From: Methylothermaceae bacterium
GTDB taxonomy: Bacteria > Pseudomonadota > Gammaproteobacteria > Methylococcales > Methylothermaceae
DNA: 40,719 nt
Reading direction: 5' to 3'
Assembly: GCA_026981855.1 (NCBI GenBank)
Contig: JALSIB010000051.1
Span: forward strand, 1-40,719
Program-made: the position numbers and the translations under genes
In this document: positions 24,909-33,274 of the stretch, one piece after another
Position numbering within the stretch: position 1 is the first letter of the stretch
Layout: every line of letters starts with the position of its first letter
The notes under the pieces: generated by a model
Database searches by the model: none
Told to the model about the DNA's origin: nothing
What the model saw: the letters and a program-made list of their open reading frames with translations, nothing else

Positions 24909-25256
24909 TCAAGCCCAGGTGCGTAATCGGCTGGCCAATGTCTCCATCACCTGGAGAGAGAAATAGGGATTCTGCTGGACCAGGAACAGGAAACGCCGCT
25001 CGTCCACCGGCAGCAGGGTGCAGTCGGTTTTGGCGACTGCGCTCGCGCTTCTTGGTGCGTCTCCGATAAGTGCCATCTCGCCGAACATATCACCCGCGCC
25101 CAGACTTCTGAGGGCTTTCCCATCGCTGACGATGTCCACCTCGCCTTCCTGGATGAGGTACATCACGTCGCCGGGTTCTCCCGCGGAGAAGATTGCTTCT
25201 CCTGCGGGATATCGGCGAACCGTGGTGAGTTCCTCGAACAGTTCTTGAAGAGTCAT
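24909..25256 (-). CDS. Stand-alone cyclic-nucleotide-binding domain protein
   Basis: This 115-residue protein is a single CRP-type cNMP-binding domain with no helix-turn-helix. The phosphate-binding cassette FGEMALIGDAPRSASAVA (58-75) retains Glu60 and Arg69, the residues that hold the ribose and phosphate of cAMP or cGMP. The ATG at 25256 with GGAG 8 bp upstream is preferred; a start at 25316 adds an unrelated N-terminus. Without an output domain it may act by protein contact. A class III cyclase gene lies 1.5 kb away. Confidence 0.85.
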   Translation of the reverse strand: MTLQELFEELTTVRRYPAGEAIFSAGEPGDVMYLIQEGEVDIVSDGKALRSLGAGDMFGEMALIGDAPRSASAVAKTDCTLLPVDERRFLFLVQQNPYFSLQVMETLASRLRTWA

Positions 25257-25359
25257 CGGGAAGCTCCGCTGAGGTTGTATCGTACCGGTGATACCGTATT
25301 TGCAGCGTAGATGCAAGCGAGGGGCGGGTGGTTATGGATCTCTCCCAGCCGTGCATGGC

Positions 25360-25388
25360 TTGATATGCTCTTGTCTTGGGGACATACT
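25360..25388 (+). promoter_or_regulatory. Sigma-70-like promoter of the glycosyltransferase gene
   Basis: TTGATA (25360-25365) and CATACT (25383-25388) are exactly 17 bp apart. The -35 matches consensus at five of six positions and the -10 at four. Transcription would begin near 25395, 29 nt before the ATG at 25424. Confidence 0.45.
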
Positions 25389-25423
25389 GCAATCCCAATG
25401 GATGTCCAGGGGAGTTGAAATCC

Positions 25424-26728
25424 ATGACAGAGTCACGGCAAGCACCTTCTTCGGAGTTTCAGGGAACACGGGTCGCCTTCGTTTCCACCCGGATTGCAGG
25501 CAAGGACGGCGTTTCCCTGGAGATCGAGAAATGGGCCACGGTGCTCGAGCGATTGGGAGTGGAATGTTACTACATCGCAGGCGAATGTGACCGGCCTGCG
25601 GAACGCAGTGCGGTCATTGAAGCGGCCCATTTCCGTCATCCGGAGATCATGGAGATGACGGCTCAGGCTTTTCGGGGAGACGGTGGCCGCCCAGCCCGAC
25701 TGACCGATCGAATCCACGCCCGGGCGAGGTTGATTCGTGATGAACTCAATCAGGCATTGCAACGATTCGGTATCGACGCGGTGATCGCCGAAAACGCCCT
25801 CACCATTCCCATGAACATCCCGTTGGGGGTGGCCTTGGTATGGTCTCTGGAGGAACTGTCCCTCGGCTGTATTGCTCACCACCACGACTTCTACTGGGAG
25901 CGGGAACGCTATCTGGACAGTGTGGTGGACGATCTGCTCCGTTATGCCTTTCCACCGGCCTTGCCCAGGATCCAGCACGTGGTGATCAACCAGATGGCCG
26001 CCGAGGAATTCAGCCGCCGTACCGGTCTTTATTGCCGCATCATCCCCAATGTCATGGATTTCGCCCATCCCCCCCCTCCCGCCGTTGAACCCGGTGGACA
26101 GCTGCGTTCTCAACTGGGTATGGGAGAGAACGACTGGATGGTGCTTCAGCCTACCCGGGTGGTGGCCCGCAAGGGAATCGAGCACTCGGTCGAGCTGGTG
26201 CGGCGATTGCGGCACCGGGGGGCGAAGCTGGTGATCAGCCATGCCAGTGGCGACGAAGGAAACGCCTATGCCAATTTCCTGGGTCTTTTCTCCGGCGTCA
26301 TGGGGGTGCCAATGGTGTTTGCCGACCGTTGGCTTCGCGACGAAGAAGGGGTTGCCGAGGACGGGAGCCGTTATTTCACCTTGGCGGATTTCTATCAGCA
26401 GGCTGACTTGGTGGCTTATCCTTCTGAATACGAGGGGTTTGGAAACGCCTTTCTCGAGGCGGTCTATTACCGCAAGCCCATCCTCTGCAAGCGCTATGCG
26501 GTATTCCGTACCGACATCGAGCCTTGCGGGTTCCGGGTCGTGACCTTCGATGATTTCATCACCCGGGACACGGTCGGAGCGGTTGAAACGATGCTGGAAA
26601 GCGCAGATCTGGACGAGATTGTGGCACACAATTACCGAATCGCCCGGCGTTATTTCAGTTATGAGGTTCTGGAAGAGGAGCTGAGACCCTTGTTACGGCG
26701 CGCTTTGATGGGAAGGTGCGGCAATTAG
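25424..26728 (+). CDS. GT4-family glycosyltransferase
   Basis: This 434-residue GT-B enzyme has an N-terminal acceptor-binding Rossmann domain (RVAFVSTRIAGKDGVSLEIE) with a histidine-rich segment (IAHHHDFYWERERY). The C-terminal GT4 domain has LQPTRVVARKGIEHSVELV and the nucleotide-sugar site YPSEYEGFGNAFLEAV, including the EX7E pair Glu337 and Glu345. It retains the donor-site features of retaining mannosyl/glucosyl transferases. The ATG at 25424 follows AGGGGAG. It stands alone and converges with the cyclase gene, with only 3 bp between the stops. The product made is not evident from the neighbours. Confidence 0.88.
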   Translation: MTESRQAPSSEFQGTRVAFVSTRIAGKDGVSLEIEKWATVLERLGVECYYIAGECDRPAERSAVIEAAHFRHPEIMEMTAQAFRGDGGRPARLTDRIHARARLIRDELNQALQRFGIDAVIAENALTIPMNIPLGVALVWSLEELSLGCIAHHHDFYWERERYLDSVVDDLLRYAFPPALPRIQHVVINQMAAEEFSRRTGLYCRIIPNVMDFAHPPPPAVEPGGQLRSQLGMGENDWMVLQPTRVVARKGIEHSVELVRRLRHRGAKLVISHASGDEGNAYANFLGLFSGVMGVPMVFADRWLRDEEGVAEDGSRYFTLADFYQQADLVAYPSEYEGFGNAFLEAVYYRKPILCKRYAVFRTDIEPCGFRVVTFDDFITRDTVGAVETMLESADLDEIVAHNYRIARRYFSYEVLEEELRPLLRRALMGRCGN

Positions 26729-26731
26729 CAT

Positions 26732-28837
26732 TCATTTTTCGTCCAGCCACCATATTCCCCCCCGCAGTATTCCCCGTTGTCGCCACGCCAGGAGGGTGGA
26801 ACGGTCGCGGGCATAGAGGTCCGGGCAGGGCTTTTGGGGTGAGCTGTCCCGTTCCAGTTCGCTGAGCCAGCTTTCCCAGCGGCGTATCGGTTCTTTCTGA
26901 AAGCGGGCATCGTCGGCTGTCCCCAAGGCGTAGACGACAGCCGGGGTGATCCTGCCCTTCAGCCGGAAACGCCCCAGTCGACGGTAACGCAGGCCCAGGC
27001 CGGCGGCCGGGAGGATCAATGTTTCATCGACGAGTATGTGGCTGTCGAAATGCCGGGTCAGGCTTTCGAGCCTTGCCGCCAGATTGAGTGGGTCCCCCAG
27101 AATGCCGAACTTGCGGACGCCATGAGGCGGCCCCAGGTCACCCATGACGACCGTCCCGCTGGCAAGCCCGATTCCGGCACCGACGATCTTCGCCAGATTG
27201 TCCAGGGTCGAAGGGGGGAGGCGGCCGCCGTAGCGCCGGGGCAAGGTGGCAAAGAAACGCCGCTGCAGGCTTGCCAGTTCCACCGCCCCCAGCAGGGCGT
27301 TCCGACAGCCTTGTCGCAGGTTCCCGCTTCCCACCGGCCAGTAGTAACACACCATGTCTCCCACATAGGATTCCAGCCAGCCCTGATGTTTCTGCTGTAA
27401 CACCAGGGAGGTCTCCTGAAGGTAATCGTTCATCAGGCGCAACACCATGGCCGGGTCTTTCAGCAGTCCGGTGACCGTGGTGTAATTGGCCAGGTCGCTC
27501 ATCAACACGACCGCTTGATGTCTGCGGTTGCGGAATCTCCGCCCGTCCCCCGTGGACAGTAACAGGTCGTGGACCTGGGTGGGCATGTAGCGCTGGATCA
27601 GACGCCCTTCGCGTAGGCCGATCAGCAACTTGAGTCCGGTCACCTGGGCGGCGCCCGTCAGGTATGCCGTCAGGGCGGCGCTGACCGGCCAAAGCAGGAT
27701 CGGGGGGGAAATGAAACACAGACCGGTCATCAGGCCGGCCACCACCGGCGCGAGACCCCACAACCACACCAACGACAGGCACGATCCGGTCAGCACGGAC
27801 AAAATGGCCATGGCGGCGAACAGTATCCATTTCACCATCGGGGCAGGCTGACGGGGGTGGTCCTGGAGCAACAGGGTTTCGATGGCATCGGCAAGAAACT
27901 GGGCGCCGGGTGTGGGGTGTCCGGGGCCCAGCCAGGCGGTGGTCATGGGGGTCACGACCAAGTCACTGGCTTCGGCGGGCCCTGTCATTTGCAGGATGAT
28001 CACCTTGTCTTGCAACCTGGAGGCGATCGCCAGGGCGATGCGGTCATCGCAGGAAGCCAGCAGACTCAAGGGGGCAATGACGCGAGATTCCTCCAGCTGG
28101 ATGTGAAACACGGGCCGGCTGAAGCGTATCCGGCGGCAGGGATATTTGCCGTCACATAATTCGTTTTCCTGGCTGGAGCGGAGTGAGTCGGTGACTTTGC
28201 GTGAGTCGAGCAGCGATGCCAGCCGGACGACGGCGTGGTCCGGGCTCAGATCCATCCAGCGCTTGACGGCCGAATTTTTCGTTACCAGACGGTCGGCCGC
28301 CATTCTTGGCCGGTCGTCAGGGATGGCTTCCGTTCCGTAGAGGAGGAAATCCGGCAACTCCCTTTGACCCGGAAGATAGGGGGCGATCAGAAACCTCGCC
28401 AGAACCGCCCGATTCATCTCCAGGGGTGCGATCCCCGCTTGGCTGCTGGTCAACAGGCATTGACCGGAAGAGGTGCCGATGCATTTCGGTCTGGACCAGC
28501 GGATGCCGCCGCCTGGCTCCAGGCACTGCGCGTAGGGCATGACAGGTTCTTGTTCCTTGCCCAGCCGGGCATCGAGGAACACGCCTTTGGCGCCGGCTTC
28601 GATCAAGCGTTCGGTTGCCCTGGCGAAAAGGGGAAGGCTCTGGCGCCGGCCGACCTGTATCGGAACCCCCTTGTCCAGGGTAACGATCGCCACATGGGGC
28701 CATGTTTCTCTGGCATGGTAGACGATGGCCGCATCGTGGATCCAGTCGTCGGGACGGGTTTCGAGCCAGGCGTCCATCCCCACCCCGGCAACCCAGGCCA
28801 GGGCGGCGAAAACGAGGTGAAGGCCGCGATGGCTCAC
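26732..28837 (-). CDS. CHASE2-domain class III nucleotide cyclase
   Basis: This 701-residue membrane protein has an N-terminal anchor and an extracytoplasmic CHASE2 sensor (about 25-330). Three helices follow (about 335-400), then a class III cyclase domain (about 438-625). Metal-binding Asp448 (VVLMSDLANYTT) and Asp494 (YVGDMVCYYW) are present, as are transition-state residues Asn585 and Arg589 (GDPLNLAARLES). The two substrate-specifying positions are altered: Ser490 where adenylate cyclases have Lys, and Gly578 where they have Asp or Thr. The nucleotide used is therefore uncertain. It follows a secreted AgmX-like gene by 8 bp. Confidence 0.88.
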   Translation of the reverse strand: MSHRGLHLVFAALAWVAGVGMDAWLETRPDDWIHDAAIVYHARETWPHVAIVTLDKGVPIQVGRRQSLPLFARATERLIEAGAKGVFLDARLGKEQEPVMPYAQCLEPGGGIRWSRPKCIGTSSGQCLLTSSQAGIAPLEMNRAVLARFLIAPYLPGQRELPDFLLYGTEAIPDDRPRMAADRLVTKNSAVKRWMDLSPDHAVVRLASLLDSRKVTDSLRSSQENELCDGKYPCRRIRFSRPVFHIQLEESRVIAPLSLLASCDDRIALAIASRLQDKVIILQMTGPAEASDLVVTPMTTAWLGPGHPTPGAQFLADAIETLLLQDHPRQPAPMVKWILFAAMAILSVLTGSCLSLVWLWGLAPVVAGLMTGLCFISPPILLWPVSAALTAYLTGAAQVTGLKLLIGLREGRLIQRYMPTQVHDLLLSTGDGRRFRNRRHQAVVLMSDLANYTTVTGLLKDPAMVLRLMNDYLQETSLVLQQKHQGWLESYVGDMVCYYWPVGSGNLRQGCRNALLGAVELASLQRRFFATLPRRYGGRLPPSTLDNLAKIVGAGIGLASGTVVMGDLGPPHGVRKFGILGDPLNLAARLESLTRHFDSHILVDETLILPAAGLGLRYRRLGRFRLKGRITPAVVYALGTADDARFQKEPIRRWESWLSELERDSSPQKPCPDLYARDRSTLLAWRQRGILRGGIWWLDEK

Positions 28838-28845
28838 CCGCCACC

Positions 28846-29589
28846 TTACAGGGATTCTGTCAAAGTCCCCGGCGCGTCCGTGGGGGGGTAGGTATGGGAC
28901 CGGATGAGTTCTTCGAGGCAGGACAGCAGGTGGGGATGAGATTTTCGAAGGGCGGGCGGGGATTCGATGGCAGCCGTTTTCCCTTGTGGTGTGATATGCC
29001 AGGTAAAGGGAAATTTCTCTTCGACCCCATACAATTCATGGCACATTTCGGCTTCCTGCTTCAGCCTAGCGGGCAGTTGCCGCGCATCGTCATATTCAGT
29101 CGAGGGCCGATGACTTTGAAGGGAGCGCAGAACCAGGGATGTCGCCTCCTTAGGGGAAGATGGCCCGGATGGCGGTGGGCGCAGCCGGGTCATGGCACAG
29201 GTCAGAATCTCGTTTTCCGTATTTTGGGCCAGGCAGCGCCAACGATTTTGATGCCGCAGACAGTTCGGTAGCGACTTCGAGCTGAGCCAGGGGGGATGGG
29301 ATTGGTCCACCAATAAAGTCAAGGCTGAGGTGGCGCGGCTTTGACATACGGCCTGTCGTTCGCCCCTCCCGGTCGCGAGCCACAGTCTGGCACCGGGCGC
29401 CAGGCGAAAAATGGTGCCGGTCGCGATCTGTCGCTCTTGTTCACAAGGATTTGCAAGGATTTGTACGCCGCGGCTTCGGTCTTGCATGAATCTGAGTTCT
29501 CCGCAGGCAAACGTTTCAGCGCCTGCGCAAGTGCCCAGGAATGTCAAAGCCAGGGCACCAAGACAAATGTGACCGTAGGAAATCCGCAT
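28846..29589 (-). CDS. Secreted protein with AgmX/PglI-like C-terminal domain
   Basis: This 247-residue protein begins with a signal peptide (MRISYGHICLGALALTFLGTCAGA), followed by a cysteine-containing region that I do not recognise. The C-terminal part matches the pattern of AgmX/PglI C-terminal domains, which are TonB-like: FTWHITPQGKTAAIES, then LLSCLEELIRSHTYPP. The ATG at 29589 starts the signal peptide, and the longer reading to 29628 is not needed. It sits 8 bp before the CHASE2 cyclase gene, so it may feed the extracytoplasmic sensor. That role is inferred from context only. Confidence 0.6.
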   Translation of the reverse strand: MRISYGHICLGALALTFLGTCAGAETFACGELRFMQDRSRGVQILANPCEQERQIATGTIFRLAPGARLWLATGRGERQAVCQSRATSALTLLVDQSHPPWLSSKSLPNCLRHQNRWRCLAQNTENEILTCAMTRLRPPPSGPSSPKEATSLVLRSLQSHRPSTEYDDARQLPARLKQEAEMCHELYGVEEKFPFTWHITPQGKTAAIESPPALRKSHPHLLSCLEELIRSHTYPPTDAPGTLTESL

Positions 29590-29659
29590 GATGAAACGCC
29601 CCCGCCTTTCCACTGCCTGGGAAGGCATTATGGAGCGATTTTCGCCGGCCGGGCAAGTG

Positions 29660-29690
29660 AAAAAAGAGGCGGCCGCAAACAGGCCGCCTC
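29660..29690 (-). terminator. Intrinsic terminator of htpX
   Basis: On the minus strand GAGGCGGCC and GGCCGCCTC form a perfect 9-bp GC-rich stem with a 7-nt loop, followed at once by TTTTTT (29660-29665). It begins 4 bp after the htpX stop codon. This is a textbook Rho-independent terminator. Confidence 0.9.
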
Positions 29691-29693
29691 GGC

Positions 29694-30599
29694 TTAGCCC
29701 TGCATGCGCTTCAGGGCCTCGATGCGTTCCTCGATGGGGGGGTGGCTCATGAACAACCGGGCGATACCTCTTCCAATGGCGCCATGGATGCCAAAGGCCG
29801 CGAATTCTCCCGGCAGGTCTTCAGGCTCCGCCGCCCGGCGCAGCGCCTCGAGGGCGGCGATCATCTTGTAGCGTCCCGCCAGCCGGGCGCCGCCGGCATC
29901 GGCGCGGAATTCCCGCCAGCGGGAGAACCACATGACGATCATGGTGGCCAGGATGCCGAGCACGATCTGGGCCACCATTTGGGTGATGTAATAACCCGGA
30001 CCGTAGCCGTAATACCCCCCTTCTTCGTCACGGGATCCGAACAGGGCGCGGTCGACCACATGACCGATGAGGGTGGCGAAGAAATACACGAAGGTATTGA
30101 CCACCCCCTGGACCAGGGCCAGGGTCACCATGTCGCCGTTGGCCACGTGGCTGATTTCATGCCCAAGTACCGCTTCCACCTCGTCCGCGTCCATGGTTTC
30201 CAGCAGGCCGGTGCTGACCGCCACCAGCGCGGCGTTCTTGTTCATGCCGGTGGCGAAGGCATTGGGCATCGGGCTGCGGAAGATTCCCACTTCCGGCATG
30301 CCAATGCCCGCCTGCCGGGCCAGGCGCTGGACGGTGGAGACCAGCCATGCCTCGGTCCTGTTCCGGGGGTGGTCGATGACGACGACCCCCATCGACGATT
30401 TGGCCATCCATTTGGATATCGCCAGGGAAATGACTGAACCGGTCATGCCGATCAGGGCCGAGAACACCAGCAAAGCGTTCAGGTTCAGGTGAACCCCCTG
30501 CCGGTCGAGATAGGTGCCAAGGCCCAGCCATTGGAACACGATGCTGATCATGGCCAGAATGGCGACGTTGGTCGCAAGAAAAAGAATGATTCTCATCAT
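29694..30599 (-). CDS. htpX: Membrane zinc metalloprotease HtpX
   Basis: HtpX is an inner-membrane M48 protease that degrades damaged membrane proteins under heat or envelope stress. The 301-residue protein starts MMRIILFLATN as in E. coli and has two N-terminal helices. HEISHVANGD carries His147, Glu148 and His151, and the third zinc ligand lies in REFRADAGGARLAG. Two further hydrophobic segments lie between these. The start at 30599 follows GGAGG at 10 bp; an in-frame extension to 31019 would run across a promoter and into a divergent gene. A heat-shock promoter precedes it and a terminator follows, so it is monocistronic. Confidence 0.96.
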   Translation of the reverse strand: MMRIILFLATNVAILAMISIVFQWLGLGTYLDRQGVHLNLNALLVFSALIGMTGSVISLAISKWMAKSSMGVVVIDHPRNRTEAWLVSTVQRLARQAGIGMPEVGIFRSPMPNAFATGMNKNAALVAVSTGLLETMDADEVEAVLGHEISHVANGDMVTLALVQGVVNTFVYFFATLIGHVVDRALFGSRDEEGGYYGYGPGYYITQMVAQIVLGILATMIVMWFSRWREFRADAGGARLAGRYKMIAALEALRRAAEPEDLPGEFAAFGIHGAIGRGIARLFMSHPPIEERIEALKRMQG

Positions 30600-30635
30600 C
30601 TTTTTTGTTCCTCCAAGAATGTAATCCGTGATTAA

Positions 30636-30662
30636 ATGGGGTGAGATGAAAGCTTTTTCAAG
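30636..30662 (-). promoter_or_regulatory. Sigma-32 (heat-shock) promoter of htpX
   Basis: On the minus strand CTTGAAA (30656-30662) is followed after 14 bp by CCCCAT (30636-30641) and then TTAA. Both elements and the spacing match the RpoH consensus. It lies about 37 bp upstream of the htpX start codon. HtpX is a known heat-shock protein in E. coli, which supports the call. Confidence 0.85.
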
Positions 30663-30819
30663 AACGCATATTTTACCCTTTCCCAATCGGCCTGCATGAG
30701 ACTGTGGGCAGAGAGGGCGGAATTTCATCCTCCATCGAGGCCGGGACAGGTGGCTTATTCCGAGGGATATTTTTATGATTGGGGTAAGATGTTCTTGTGA
30801 CGGAACGGGGAGGTGCATC

Positions 30820-31926
30820 ATGGGGTCGAAAGGGTTCTGGATCCTCTTGGGGTGGGGTTGGATGGCGCTGGCGCAGGCGCTTGTCGACCCGGTGTCCACA
30901 CTGATTCGCCTGCCTCCGGGGTTTCGTATCGGCATCTTCGCCAGCGATGTCCGCAATGCGCGCTCCCTGGCCCTGGGGGACGATGGAACGGTGTATGTGG
31001 GAACGAGAACCGCGGGCAAGGTCTACGCCTTGCGCGACAAGGACGGCGATGGCCGGGCCGATGAGAGATATGTCCTGGCCAGGGGGCTGACGATGCCCAA
31101 CGGGGTGGCCTTTCACAAGGGGGATCTCTATGTGGCCGAGGTTTCGAGAATCGTGCGTTTTCGCGATATCGGGGAGCATTTGTCGGACCCGCCGCAGCCT
31201 GAGATCGTCTTCGGCGCGTTGCCCGAAGATCTCTGGCACGGGTGGAAGTATTTGCGTGTCGGGCCGGACGATAAACTGTATACGGCGGTTGGAGCGCCGT
31301 GTAATGTATGCAAGCCGGACAAAGAGATCTATGCCACCCTGGTGCGGTTGAACACCGATGGCAGGGGGTTTGAGATATTCGCTCACGGGGTTCGCAACAG
31401 TGTCGGTTTCGACTGGCACCCGGCGACCGGCGAACTGTGGTTCACCGACAATGGACGCGACTGGCTGGGAGACGATCTGCCGCCGGACGAATTGAATCAT
31501 GCGCCCAAGGCCGGGCTCCACTTCGGCTATCCTTACTGTCATGGGAGGGACATTGCCGATCCGAAATTCGGCCGGAATGTGGATTGTTCGAGGTATCGGC
31601 CGCCGGCGTGGCGATTTGGCGCCCATGTGGCGCCGTTGGGCATCCGTTTCTATACCGGGCGCAACTTTCCGCGCAAATATCGGGGGCAGTTGTTCGTGGC
31701 CCAGCATGGCTCCTGGAATCGCTCTGAACCTTCCGGCTACAAGGTGGTCTGGATCGAGTTCAAGGAGGGCAGGCCGGTGGCCGAGCATCCTTTTGCCGAG
31801 GGCTGGTTGCAACCCGGCGACAAGGTCATGGGCAGGCCGGTGGACATCTTGCAGCTGCCGGATGGATCGCTTCTGGTTTCCGACGATCTTCGGGGGGTGA
31901 TCTATCGCATCCATTACCAGCCTTGA
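30820..31926 (+). CDS. Secreted PQQ-dependent sugar (sorbosone-type) dehydrogenase
   Basis: This 368-residue protein has a signal peptide (to about residue 20) and a six-bladed beta-propeller of the soluble aldose/sorbosone dehydrogenase type. Typical blades are ALGDDGTVYVGTRTAGKVYAL, LTMPNGVAFHKGDLYVAE and FAHGVRNSVGFDWHPATGELW, followed by FTDNGRDWLGDDLPPDELN. GYPYCHG and AQHGSWNRSEPSGYKV are also present. It would oxidise a sugar in the periplasm using PQQ and calcium. The ATG at 30820 has GGGGAGGTG upstream; an in-frame GTG/ATT-side extension to 30775 lacks a signal peptide start. It is divergent from htpX. No haem motif is present, so electrons go to a separate acceptor. Confidence 0.87.
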   Translation: MGSKGFWILLGWGWMALAQALVDPVSTLIRLPPGFRIGIFASDVRNARSLALGDDGTVYVGTRTAGKVYALRDKDGDGRADERYVLARGLTMPNGVAFHKGDLYVAEVSRIVRFRDIGEHLSDPPQPEIVFGALPEDLWHGWKYLRVGPDDKLYTAVGAPCNVCKPDKEIYATLVRLNTDGRGFEIFAHGVRNSVGFDWHPATGELWFTDNGRDWLGDDLPPDELNHAPKAGLHFGYPYCHGRDIADPKFGRNVDCSRYRPPAWRFGAHVAPLGIRFYTGRNFPRKYRGQLFVAQHGSWNRSEPSGYKVVWIEFKEGRPVAEHPFAEGWLQPGDKVMGRPVDILQLPDGSLLVSDDLRGVIYRIHYQP

Positions 31927-31999
31927 GCCGGTTACAGATTGGTTCATATTGGGGCGGCTAATATCGTTTTCATGAATTTCCCGGAGGGTACAGGTACAT

Positions 32000-32962
32000 A
32001 TGACACAGGAATCTGACGGTAGCCGGCAGGCGCCGTGGGAACGGGAAGTTCTGGAACGGCTGGCGCTGGAAACGCTCGCTGAGCGGCGTCGCAGCAGGCG
32101 CTGGAACGTATTTTTCAGGATATTGTTTTTTACTTACCTGATCGTGGTGACCGTGAGTCTTTTCAACTCGTGGCCCCGGGTCAATCCCATGGATGAGGGC
32201 AAGATCGCCGCCATGATCGGGGTCAAGGGGATGATCATGCCGGATTCGCCCAGCAGCGCGGAAATGCTGATCAAAGGGCTTGAAGACGCCGCGAACAATG
32301 AGCATACTCAGGGAATCTTGCTGGAAATGAATTCGCCTGGCGGCAGTCCGGTCCAGGCCGCCTCCGTGTTCGAGGCCATCCGCAGGATCAAGCGGGAAAA
32401 GCCGAAGCTTCCCATCGTCGCGGTGATCGGGGACATGTGCGCTTCCGGCTGCTATTACATTGCTGCCGCCGCCGACAAGATCTATGTCAGCCCCGCCAGC
32501 ATCGTCGGTTCCATCGGCGTGATCATGAGCACTTTCGGTTTCGTCGATGCGATCCACAAACTGGGGGTGGAAAGGCGGCTTTTGACCGCTGGCGAGCACA
32601 AAGCGCTCATGGACCCTTTTTCTCCGGTCAAGCCGGAAGAAAAAGCGCATATTCAAAGATTGTTGAACGATGTCCATCGGCAGTTCATCGCCGCGGTCAA
32701 GGAAGGCCGGGGAAAGCGGCTCAAGGATGATCCGGATTTGTTTTCGGGGCTGGTATGGACCGGAAGCCGGAGTATCGAACTGGGATTGGCCGATGGCCTG
32801 GGAGACGTGCATTCGGTCGCCCGGGAGGTCATTGGAACCGACCGGCTGATCGATTTCACGCCCAAGGAGGAAGTCTGGAAAAGGCTGGCCAGGAAGTTCG
32901 GAACCAGTGTCGGTGAGGGGCTCGGTCGGGTGCTGTCGGGCAGCCTGGGGGGGCTTCGGTGA
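32000..32962 (+). CDS. sppA: Signal peptide peptidase SppA, short form
   Basis: SppA cleaves leftover signal peptides in the membrane. This 320-residue short-form enzyme has one N-terminal helix (FFRILFFTYLIVVTVSLF, about 38-55). The S49 peptidase domain follows, with catalytic Ser149 in GDMCASGCYYIAAAAD and Lys201 in GEHKALMDPFSP; the LLEMNSPGGSPVQA segment forms the oxyanion region. GGAGGGT precedes the start. Its TGA overlaps the GTG of the next gene (GTGA at 32959-32962). It heads a four-gene operon that continues to 35249. Confidence 0.94.
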   Translation: MTQESDGSRQAPWEREVLERLALETLAERRRSRRWNVFFRILFFTYLIVVTVSLFNSWPRVNPMDEGKIAAMIGVKGMIMPDSPSSAEMLIKGLEDAANNEHTQGILLEMNSPGGSPVQAASVFEAIRRIKREKPKLPIVAVIGDMCASGCYYIAAAADKIYVSPASIVGSIGVIMSTFGFVDAIHKLGVERRLLTAGEHKALMDPFSPVKPEEKAHIQRLLNDVHRQFIAAVKEGRGKRLKDDPDLFSGLVWTGSRSIELGLADGLGDVHSVAREVIGTDRLIDFTPKEEVWKRLARKFGTSVGEGLGRVLSGSLGGLR

Positions 32963-33216
32963 TCTGCAAACTGCGTGTTGCGGCGCTATTGACGGTCCTC
33001 CACGTCTCTGCGGCCATGGCCGCCGTGGACCTGGAAGCCGCCGCGGCGATCGTGCAGAAAAAGGTCGAAGGCAGGGTGCTGGGCGGGAAAACCGTTGAGG
33101 AAGGCGGCCGGACGCTCCACGTCATCAAAGTGCTGACGCCCGATGGACGGGTGACGCACATCCGGATCGATGCGAAAACCGGCGAGGTGGTGAAAGAACC
33201 TCCCAAGGGCCGTTGA
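32959..33216 (+). CDS. Small secreted PepSY-like protein
   Basis: This 85-residue protein has a signal peptide (MICKLRVAALLTVLHVSAAMA) and a single PepSY-like module: DLEAAAAIVQKKVEGRVLG, then LHVIKVLTPDGRVTHIRID ending AKTGEVVKE. PepSY domains often restrain or assist periplasmic peptidases, and this one is translationally coupled to sppA by a 4-bp GTGA overlap. The link to SppA activity is inference. A short gap of 58 bp leads to the next gene. Confidence 0.8.
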   Translation: MICKLRVAALLTVLHVSAAMAAVDLEAAAAIVQKKVEGRVLGGKTVEEGGRTLHVIKVLTPDGRVTHIRIDAKTGEVVKEPPKGR

Positions 33217-33274
33217 TGCCTGGAAACGGCGTGTGAGCCAAGCCCTTCATGAAAGTCATCCTGGTGGAGACACG

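Noticed and set aside
25277-25294. GTATC-N8-GATAC palindrome upstream of the cNMP-binding gene
   Set aside because: Arms of only 5 bp with an unmatched centre are expected by chance at this frequency.
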